This document shows positions 54,740-64,000 of a stretch of DNA of 64,000 bases, piece by piece. Source of the DNA: Trissonchulus latispiculum (taxonomy: Eukaryota; Nematoda; Enoplea; Enoplida; Ironidae); NCBI GenBank assembly GCA_030248195.1, contig JASAND010028383.1:1-64000 (forward strand), read 5' to 3'. Below the pieces are notes generated by a model, which was not told where the DNA came from, made no database searches, and was given only the letters and a program-made list of their open reading frames with translations. Position 1 is the stretch's first letter, and the number at the start of each line of letters is the position of its first letter. The position numbers were made by a program, and so were the translations under genes.

Positions 54740-57700
54740 GCGACTTGGCGCGCAGCTCACGCGCCTAGCCGCGCAGCTCACGCGCCTAGGCGCGCAGCTC
54801 ACGAGCCTTGGCGCGCAGCTCACGCGCCTAGGCTCGCAGCTCACGCTCCTAAGAACGCAGCAGACGAGACTAGGCGCGCAGCTCACGAGCCTAGGCCCGC
54901 AGCTCACGAGCCTTGTCGCGCAGCTCACGCGCCTAGTAGCGCAGGTGAGGTGCCTTGGCGCGCAGATCACGAGCCTAGGCGCGCAGCTCACGAAAAAAAG
55001 ATCTGAAAACCAGATCCGAAAAACAGATCCGAAAAAGTCCTGGGATTCTCCGATGAGATCACGAGCCTAGGCGCGCAGCTCACGAGCCGGCGCGCGCTCA
55101 CGCGCCTTGGCGCGCAGCTCACGCGCCTAAGCTCGCAGCGCACGCGCCTGGCGCGCCGCACGCGACTAGGCGCGCAGCTCACGAGCCTTGGCGCGCAGCA
55201 CACGCGCCAAGCCTCGCAGCGCACGCGCCGAGGCGCGCAGCTTACTCGAATAGGCGAGCAGATCACGAGCCTTGGCCCGCAGCTCACGAGCCTTGGCGCG
55301 CAGCTCACGCGCCTAGGCGCGCAGCTCACGAGCCTTGGCGCGCAGCTCACGCGCCTAGGCTCGCAGCTCACGCGCCTGGCGCGCAGCTTACGCGACTAGG
55401 CGCGCAGCTCACGAGCCTTGGCCCGCAGCTCACGCGTCTAGGCTCGCAGCTCACGAAAAAAGATCTGAAAACCAGATCTGAAAAACAGATCCGAAAAAAT
55501 CCTGGGATTCTCCGATGAGATCACGAGCCTTGGCGCGCAGCTCACGAGCCTAGGCGCGCAGCTTACGCGACTAGGCGCGCAGCTCACGAGCCTTGGCCCG
55601 CAGCTCACGCGAATAGGCTCTCAGCTCACGAAAAAAGATCTGAAAACCAGATCTGAAAAACAGATCCGAAAAAATCCTGGGATTCTCCGATGAGATCACG
55701 AGCCTAGGCGCGCAGCTCACGCTCCTAGGCCCGCAGCTCACGAGCCTTGGCGCGCAGCTCACGCTCCTAGGCACGCAGCTCACGAGCCTTGGCGCGCAGC
55801 TCACGAAAAAAAGATCTGAAAACCAGATCTGAAAAACAGATCCGAAAAAATCCTGGGATTCTCCGATGAGATCACGAGCCTAGGCGCGCAGCTCACGCGC
55901 CTAGGCGCGCAGCTCACGAGCCTTGGCGCGCAGCTCACGCGTCTAGGCTCGCAGCTCACGAAAAAAAGATCTGAAAACCAGATCTGAAAAACAGATCCGA
56001 AAAAATCCTGGGATTCTCCGATGAGATCACGAGCCTAGGCGCGCAGCTCACGCTCCTAGGCCCGCAGCTCACGAGCCTTGGCGCGCAGCTCACGCTCCTA
56101 GGCACGCAGCTCACGAGCCTTGGCGCGCAGCTCACGAGCCTAGGCGCGCAGCTCACGCGCCTTGGCGCGCAGCTCACGAGCCTAGGCGCGCAGCTCACGA
56201 GTCTTGGCGCGCAGCTCACGCGCCTTGGCGCGCAGCTCACGCGCCTATGCTCGCAGCTCACGAAAAAAGATCTGAAAACCAGATCCGAAAAATAGATCCG
56301 AAAAAATCTCGGAAGAGAAATCCGGGCATTCTCCGATGAGATCACGAGCTTTGGCGCGCAGTTCTCGCGCCTAGGCGCGCAGCTTACGAGCCTTGGCGCG
56401 CAGCTCACGATCCTTGGCGCGCAGCTCACGCGCCTAGGCTCGCAGCTCACGCGCCTAGGCGCGCAGCTCACGAGCCTTGGCTCGCAGCTCACGCGTCTAG
56501 GCTCGCAGCTCACGAAAAAAGATCTGAAAACCAGATCTGAAAAACAGATCCGAAAAAATCCTGGGATTCTCCGATGAGATCACGAGCCTAGGCGCGCAGC
56601 TCACGCGCCTAGGCGCGCAGCTCACGAGCCTTGGCGCGCAGCTCACGCTCCTAGGCTCGCAGCTCACGAGCCTTGGCGCGCAGCTCACGAAAAAAAGATC
56701 TGAAAACCAGATCTGAAAAACAGATCCGAAAAAATCCTGGGATTCTCCGATGAGATCACGAGCCTAGGCGCGTGTGCTGCGAGCCTAGGCGCGTGAGCTG
56801 CGCGCCAAGGCTCGTGAGCTGCGCGCCTAGGCGCGCAGCTTACGCGACTAGGCGCGCAGCTCACGCCTAGGCGCGCAGCTCACGCGCCTAGGCGCGCAGC
56901 TCACGAGCCTTGGCGCGCAGCTCACGCGCCTAGGCTCGCAGCGCACGCGCCTAGGCGCGCAGCTTACGCGACTAGGCGCGCAGCTCACGAGCCTTGGCCC
57001 GCAGCTCACGAGCCTTGGCGCGCAGCTCACGCGCCTAGGCGCGCAGGTCACGAGCCTTGGCGCGCAGCTCACGAGCCTAGGCGCGCAGCTCACGAAAAAA
57101 AGATCTGAAAACCAGATCCGAAAAACAGATCCGAAAAAGTCCTGGGATTCTCCGATGAGATCACGAGCCTAGGCGCGCAGCTCACGAGCCTTGGCGCGCA
57201 GCTCACGAGCCTTGGCGCCCAGCTCACGAGCCTTGGCCCGCAGCTCACGAGCCTTGGCGCGCAGCTTACGCGACTAGGCGCGCAGCTCACGAGCCTTGGC
57301 GCGCAGCTCACGAGCCTTGGCCCGCAGCTCACGAGCCTTGGCGCGCAGCTTACGCGACTAGGCGCGCAGCTCACGAGCCTTGGCCCGCAGCTCACGAGCC
57401 TTGGCGCGCAGCTCACGAGCCTTGGCGCGCAGCTCATGCGCCTAGGCGCAGCTCACGAGCCTTGGCGCGCAGCTCACGAGCCTTGGCGCGCAGCTCACGA
57501 GCCTAGGCTCGCAGCTCACGAAAAAAGATCTGAAAACAAGCTCCGAAAAACAGATCCGAAAAAATCTGCGAAGAGAAATCCCGGGATTCTCCGATCAGAT
57601 CACGCGCCGTGGCGCGCAGCTTACGCGCCTTGGCGCGCAGCTCACGAGCCTTGGCGCGCAGTTCACGCGCATAGGCTCGCAGCTCACGCGCCTAGGCGCG

Positions 57701-59023
57701 CAGCTCATGCGCCTAGGCGCGCAGCTCACGAGCCTTGGCGCGCAGCTCACGAGCCTTGGCGCGCAGCTCATGCGACTAGGCGCGCAGCTGACGAGCCTTG
57801 GCCCGCAGCTCACGAGCCTTGGCGCGCAGTTCACGCGCCTAGGAACGCAGCTCACGAGCCTTGGCGCGCAGCTCACGATCCTTGGCGCGCAGCTCACGAG
57901 CTTTGGCGCGCAGTTCACGCGCCTAGGCGCGCAGCTCACGAGCCTTGGCGCGCAGCTCACGAGCCTTGGCGCGCAGCTCACGAGCCTTGGCGCGCAGCTC
58001 ACGATCCTTGGCGCGCAGCTCACGCGCCTAGGCTCGCAGCTCAGGCGCCTAGGCGCGCAGCTCACGAGCCTTGGCGCGCAGCTCACGCGCCTAGAAACGC
58101 AGCTCACGAGCCTTGGCGCGCAGCTCACGCGCCTAGGCTCGCAGCTCACGAAAAAAAGATCTGAAAACCAGATCCGAAAAATAGATCCGAAAAAATCCTG
58201 GGATTCTCCGATGAGATCACGAGCCTTGGCGTGCAGCTCACGCGCCTAGGCGCGCAGCTCACGAGCCTTGGCGCGCAGCTCACGCGCCTTGGCGCGCAGC
58301 TCACGCGCCTAAGCTCGCAGCGCACGCGCCTAGGCGCGCAGCTTACGCGACTAGGCGCGCAGCTCACGAGCCTTGGCCCGCAGCTCACGAGCCTTGGCGT
58401 GCAGCTCACGCGCCTAGGCTCGCAGCGCACGCGCCTAGGCGCGCAGCTTACGCGACTAGGCGCGCAGCTCACGAGCCTTGGCCCCAGCCCGCCTTGTCGC
58501 GCAGCTCACGAGCCTTGGCGAGCAGCTCAAGAGCCTAGGCGCGCAGCTCACGAGCCTTGGCGCGCAGCTCACGAGCCTTGGCGCGCAGCTCACGAGCCTT
58601 GGCGCGCAGCTCATGCGACTAGGCGCGCAGCTGACGAGCCTTGGCCCGCAGCTCACGAGCCTTGGCGCGCAGTTCACGCGCCTAGGCGCGCAGCTCACGA
58701 GCCTTGGCGCGCAGCTCACGATCCGGCGCGCAGCTCACGAGCTTTGGCGCGCAGTTCACGCGCCTAAGCGCGCAGCTCACGAGCCTTGGCGCGCAGCTCA
58801 CGATCCTTGGCGCGCAGCTCACGCGCCTAGGCTCGCAGCTCAGGCGCCTAGGCGCGCAGCTCACGAGCCTAGGCTCGCAGCTCACGCGCCTAGAAACGCA
58901 GCTCACGAGCCTTGGCGCGCAGCCACGAGCCTAGGCTCGCAGCTCACGAAAAAAAGATCTGAAAACCAGATCCGAAAAATAGATCCGAAAAAATCCTGGG
59001 ATTCTCCGATGAGATCACGAGCC

Positions 59024-59207
59024 GGCCGGCCGGCTCCATTGTCCGGCCCATACGGCAATGCGCACCCGGCACCTTGGCCCCAACCCCACCATCTCGGTCC
59101 TTTCGGAGGAGCCCCGGGCGGTCCTGGAGTTCCTCAAGGGTGTGGGGAGGTATTAACCTCTCCAATCATATTGGGACCCTCCCAGACGATCCAGGAAATC
59201 ACAACAC
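59024..59207 (+). other. Unique 184-bp island inside the satellite
   Basis: Non-repetitive GC-rich sequence interrupts the array exactly between two copies of AGATCACGAGCC (59012-59023 and 59208-59219). On the plus strand ATG at 59058 opens a 32-codon frame ending in TAA at 59154-59156 (with SEEPRAVLEFLKGVGRY). Another frame is also open throughout, so coding is unproven. Origin unknown. Confidence 0.6.
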
Positions 59208-62200
59208 AGATCACGAGCCTTGGCGTGCAGCTCACGCGCCTAGGCGCGCAGCTCACGAGCCTTGGCGCGCAGCTCACGCGCCTTGGCGCGCAGCTCACGC
59301 GCCTAAGCTCGCAGCGCACGCGCCTAGGCGCGCAGCTTACGCGACTAGGCGCGCAGCTCACGAGCCTTGGCCCGCAGCTCACGAGCCTTGGCGCGCAGCT
59401 CACGCGCCTAGGCTCGCAGCGCACGCGCCTAGGCGCGCAGCTTACGCGACTAGGCGCGCAGCTCACGAGCCTTGGCCCCAGCTCACGAGCCTTGTCGCGC
59501 AGCTCACGAGCCTTGGCGCGCAGCTCATGCGCCTAGGCGCGCAGCTCACGAGCCTTGGCGCGCAGCTCACGAGCCTTGGCGCGCAGCTCACGAGCCTTGG
59601 CGCGCAGCTCATGCGACTAGGCGCGCAGCTGACGAGCCTTGGCCCGCAGCTCACGAGCCTTGGTGCGCAGCTCACGCGCCTAGGCGCGCAGCTCACGAGC
59701 CTTGGCGCGCAGCTCACGAGCCTAGGCGCGCAGCTCACGCGCCTTGGCGCGCAGCTCACGAGCCTTGGCGCGCAGCTCACGCGCCTAGGCTCGCAGCTCA
59801 CGAAAAAAGATCTGAAAACCAGATCCGAAAAATAGATCCGAAAAAATCTCGGAAGGGAAATCCGGGCATTCTCCGATGAGATCACGAGCTTTGGCGCGCA
59901 GTTCTCGCGCCTAGGCGCGCAGCTCACGAGCCTTGGCGCGCAGCTCACGATCCATGGCGCGCAGCTCACGAGCCTAGGCGCGAAGCTCACGCGCCTACGC
60001 GCGCAGCTCACGAGCCTTGGCGCGCATCTCACGCGCCTAGTCACGCAGCTCACGAGCCTTGGCGCGCAGCTCCCGCGCCTAGGCTCGCAGCTCCCGAAAA
60101 AAAGATCTGAAAACCAGATCCGAAAAACAGATCCGAAAAAATCCTGGGATTCTCCGATGAGATCACGAGCCTAGGCGCGCAGCTCACGAGCCTTGGCGCG
60201 CAGCTCACGCGCCTAAGCTCGCAGCTCACGCGCCTAGGCGCGCAGCTTACGCGACTAGGCGCGCAGCTCACGAGCCTTGGCCCGCAGCTCACGAGCCTAG
60301 GCGCGCAGCTCACGAGCCTTGGCGCGCAGCTCACGAGCCTAGGCGCGCAGCTCACGCGCCTAGAAACGCAGCTCACGAGCCTTGGCGCGCAGCTCACGCG
60401 CCTAGGCTCGCAGCTCACGAAAAAAAGATCTGAAAACCAGAGCCGAAAAACAGATCCGAAAAATCCTGGGATTCTCCGATGAGATCACGAGCCTAAGCGC
60501 GCAGCTTGGCGCGCAGCTCAGCTCCACGCGCCTAGGCGCGCCGCTTACGCGCCTAGGCGCGCAGCTCACGAGCCTTGGCCCGCAGCTCACGAGCCTTGGC
60601 GCGAAGCTCACGCGCCTAGGCGCGCAGCTCACGAGCCTTGGCGCGCAGCTCACGAGCCTAGGCGCGCAGCTCACGCGCCTTGGCGCGCAGCTCACGAGCC
60701 TTGGCGCGCAGCTCACGCGCCTAGGCGCGCAGCTCACGAAAAAAAGATCTGAAAACCAGATCCGAAAAACAGATCCGAAAAAATCCTGGGATTCTCCGAT
60801 GAGATCACGAGCCTTGGCGTGCAGCTCACACGCCTAGGCGCGCAGCTCACGAGCCTTGGCGCGCAGCTCAAGCGCCTTGGCGCGCAGCTCACGCGCCTAA
60901 GCTCGCAGCGCACGCGCCTAGGCGCGCAGCTTACGCGACTAGGCGCGCAGCTCACGAGCCTTGGCCCGCAGCTCACGAGCCTAGGCGCGCAGCTCACGCG
61001 CCTTGGCGCGCAGCTCACGAGCCTTGGCGCGCAGCTCACGAGCCTAGGCTCGCAGCTCACGAAAAAAGATCTGAAAACCAGATCCGAAAAATAGATCCGA
61101 AAAAATCTCGGAAGAGAAATCCGGGCATTCTCCGATGAGATCACGAGCTTTGGCGCGCAGTTCTCGCGCCTAGGCGCGCAGCTCACGAGCCTTGGCGCGC
61201 AGCTCACGATCCATGGCGCGCAGCTCACGCGCCTAGGCTCGCAGCTCACGCGCCTAGGCGCGCAGCTCACGAGCCTTGCCGCGCAGCTCACGCGCCTAGA
61301 AACGCAGCTCACGAGCCTTGGCGCGCAGCTCTCGCGCCTAGGCTCGCAGCTCACGAAAAAAAGATCTGAAAACCAGATCCGAAAAACAGATCCGAAAAAA
61401 TCCTGGGATTCTCCGATGAGATCACGAGCCTAGGCGCGCAGCTCACGAGCCTTGGCGCGCAGCTCACGCGCCTAAGCTCGCAGCGCACGCGCCTAGGCGC
61501 GCAGCTTACGCGACTAGGCGCGCAGCTCACGAGCCTTGGCCCGCAGCTCACGAGCCTTGGCGCAAAGCTCACGCGCCTAGGCGCGCAGCTCACGAGCCTT
61601 GGCGCGCAGCTCACGAGCCTAGGCGCGCAGCTCACGCGCCTAGAAACGCAGCTCACGAGCCTTGGCGCGCAGCTCACGCGCCTAGGCTCGCAGCTCACGA
61701 AAAAAAGATCTGAAAACCAGAGCCGAAAAACAGATCCGAAAAAATCCTGGGATTCTCCGATGAGATCACGAGCCTAGGCGCGCAGCTCACGAGCCTTGGC
61801 GCGCAGCTCACGCGCCTAAGCTCGCAGCGCACGCGCTCTAGGCGCGCAGCTCACGAGCTTGGCGCGCAGCTCACTAAGCTCGCAGCGCACGCGCCTAGGC
61901 GCGCAGCTTACGAGACTAGGCGCGCAGCTCACGAGCCTTGGCGCGCAGCTCACGAGCCTAGGCGCGCAGCTCACGAGCCTTGGCGCTCAGCTCACGCGCC
62001 TAGGCGCGCAGCTCACGAGCCTTGGCGCGCAGCTCACGAGCCTAGGCGCGCAGCTCACGCGCCTTGGCGCGCAGCTCACGAGCCTTGGCGCGCAGCTCAC
62101 GCGCCTAGGCTCGCAGCTCACGAAAAAAAGATCTGAAAACCAGATCCGAAAAACAGATCCGAAAAAATCCTGGGATTCTCCGATGAGATCACGAGCCTAG

Positions 62201-64000
62201 GCGTACAGCTCACGAGCCTAGGCGCGCAGCTCACGAGCCTTGGCGCGCAGCTCACGCGCCTTGGCGCGCAGCTCACGCGCCTTGGCGCGCAGCTCACGCG
62301 CCTTGGCGCGCAGCTCACGAGCCTTGGCGCGCAGCTCACGCGCCTTGGCGCGCAGCTCACGAGCCTTGGCGCGCAGCTCACGAGCCTTGGCGCGCAGCTC
62401 ACGCGCCTTGGCGCGCAGCTCACGCGCCTTGGCGCGCAGCTCACGCGCCTTGGCGCGCAGCTCACGAAAAGATCGCTGAAAACCAGATCCGAAGCAGATC
62501 CGAAAAATCCTGGGATTCTCCGCAGATCACGAGCCTTGGCGTGCAGCTCTCACGCCTAGGCGCGCAGCTCACGAGCCTTGGCGCGCAGCTCAAGCGCCTT
62601 GGCGCGCAGCTCACGCGCCTAAGCTCGCAGCTCATGCGCCTAGGCGCTCAGCTCACGAGCCTAGGCGCGCAGCTCACGAGCCTTGGCGCGCAGCTCATGC
62701 GCCTAGGCGCGCAGCTCACGAGCCTTGGCGCGCAGCTCACGAGCCTTGGCCCGCAGCTCACGAGCCTAGGCTCGCAGCTCACGAAAAAAAAGATCTTAAA
62801 ACAAGATCCGAAAAAAAGATCCGAATAAATCTGCGAAGAGAATTCCCTGGATTCTCCGATCATATCACGAGCTTTGGCGCGCAGTTCTCGCGCGTGGCGC
62901 GCACCTCACGAGCCTTGGCGCGCAGCTCACGATCCATGGCGCAGCGCACGCGCCTAGGCGCGCAGCTTACGCGCCTAGGCGCGCAGCTCACGAGCCTTGC
63001 GCGCGCAGCACGCACCTCAGGCTTGGCGCGCAGCTCTCGCGCCTAGGCTCGCAGCTCACGAAAAAAGATCTGAAAACCAGATCCGAAAAACAGATCCGAA
63101 AAAATCCTGGGATTCTCGGAAGAGATCACGATCGCGCATTCTCCGCCATGGCGCGCAGCTCACGGAGCTTTGGCGCGCAGCTCACGCCTGCCCGAGCCTT
63201 GGCGCAAAGCTCACGAGCCTAGGCGCGCAGCTCACGATCCTTGGCGCGCAGCTCAAAGGAGCGCGCGCCTGCCTATCGCGCAGCTCACGAGCCTTGGCGC
63301 GCAGCTCACGCGCCTAGGCTCGCAGCTCACGAAAAAAAGATCTGAAAACCAGAGCCGAAAAACAGATCCGAAAAATCCTGGGATTCTCCGATGAGATCAC
63401 GAGCCTAAGCGCGCAGCTCACGAGCCTTGGCGCGCAGCTCACGCGCCTAAGCTCGCAGCGCACGCGCCTAGGCGCGCAGCTTACGCGACTAGGCGCGCAG
63501 CTCACGAGCCTTGGCCCGCAGCTCACGAGCCTTGGCGCGAAGCTCACGCGCCTAGGCGCGCAGCTCACGAGCCTTGGCGCGCAGCTCACGAGCCTTGGCG
63601 CGCAGCTCGCGCGCGCTAGGCGCGCAGCTCACGAGCCTTGGCGGGCGCAGCTCACGCGCCTAAGCTCGCAGCTCACGAAAAAAGATCTGAAAACCAGATC
63701 CGAAAAACAGATCGAAAAAATCCTGGGATTCTCCGATGAAATCCCGGGATTCTCCGATCAGATCACACGCCGTGGCGCGCAGCTCACGAGCCTTGGCAGC
63801 GCCTTGGCGCGCAGCTCACGCGCCTTCGCGCGCAGGAGGCTCAGCTTAGGCGACCCCAGGCGCGCAGCTCCGAGCCTTGGACGCCTAGAGCCTGAGCGCG
63901 CAGCTCACGAGCCTTCGCGCGCAGCTCACGAGCCTTGGCGCGCAGCTCACGCCCCTAGGCTCGCAGCTCACGAAAAAAAGATCTGAAAACCAGATCCGAA

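Larger units (their letters stand above)
48613..64000. repeat. GC-rich 21-bp satellite with periodic 70-bp spacers
   Basis: Two main 21-bp unit types alternate: one reads GAGCCTTGGCGCG then CAGCTCAC, the other GCGCCTAGGCGCG then CAGCTCAC. Several hundred units are present by estimate. About 45 spacers of roughly 70 bp interrupt them (GAAAAAAGATCTGAAAACCA, then two AGATCCGAAAAA-like words, then TCCTGGGATTCTCCGATGAG). A second spacer type carries CTCGGAAGAGAAATCCGGGC. Higher-order blocks recur nearly unchanged, for example those ending at 50706, 51592, 54241 and 56513. Because 21 is a multiple of 3, all six frames stay open for long stretches (SCAPRLV, QLTSLGA and RAAHEPW heptads); I do not treat these as genes. 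The array continues past the window end. Confidence 0.95.

Noticed and set aside
48842..63986. Many long ORFs on both strands with heptads SCAPRLV, QLTSLGA or RAAHEPW
   Set aside because: They follow from a 21-bp repeat (a multiple of 3) without stops. All frames open and close with the spacers, with no domain, start context or splice logic.
48613..64000. CRISPR-like appearance (short repeats with spacers)
   Set aside because: The spacers are near-identical to each other, the 21-bp units are contiguous, and the genome is animal. It is satellite DNA.

Overview
Eukaryotic nuclear DNA from a multicellular animal. The genes are split by many GT-AG introns with matching codon phases. Their products (a Dickkopf-family Wnt modulator, a secreted kringle protein, a TIL-type protease inhibitor, a short-chain dehydrogenase) are metazoan, and two tRNA-Leu(AAG) genes have eukaryotic A and B boxes. 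The phylum cannot be read from the window.
1-13 kb: one minus-strand gene of seven exons (24-13036) encodes a 314-residue secreted kringle protein. Its large introns hold, on the plus strand, an intact 293-codon aspartic-protease (retropepsin) ORF, two duplicated tRNA-Leu genes and many foldback elements. 13-18 kb is gene-free and filled with palindromic elements. 18-25.3 kb: a four-exon Dickkopf gene (245 residues, DKK3-like spacing) on the plus strand, head to head with the kringle gene. 25.4-28.5 kb: mobile-element relics, one inserted in another. 28.5-30.7 kb: a three-exon secreted TIL inhibitor (140 residues). 31.9-39.0 kb: an eight-exon classical SDR oxidoreductase (264 residues). 39-43 kb: a SINE-like repeat, a large foldback and two weak exon candidates. 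43.3 kb: a probable single-exon gene for a 45-residue secreted peptide. 44.4-47.3 kb: minisatellites with 20-bp and 61-bp units. 48.6 kb to the window end: a GC-rich satellite of 21-bp units, punctuated about every 330 bp by a 70-bp AT-richer spacer. It has orientation switches and one unique 184-bp island.
The other theme is the density of palindromic (foldback/MITE-like) elements. Several families can be defined by termini and target-site duplications: one with CAAGAGT ends and 7-bp duplications, one with GGGTCTTAT ends and an 8-bp duplication, several with TA, and one with TTA. Many are built from short self-complementary units and would fold into long hairpins.
Three of the four multi-exon products carry secretion signals (clear for the kringle and TIL proteins, weaker for the Dickkopf) and the small peptide has a fourth. 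Nothing indicates a shared pathway, except that Dickkopf and kringle proteins recall the Dickkopf-Kremen axis of Wnt control; that link is speculative.
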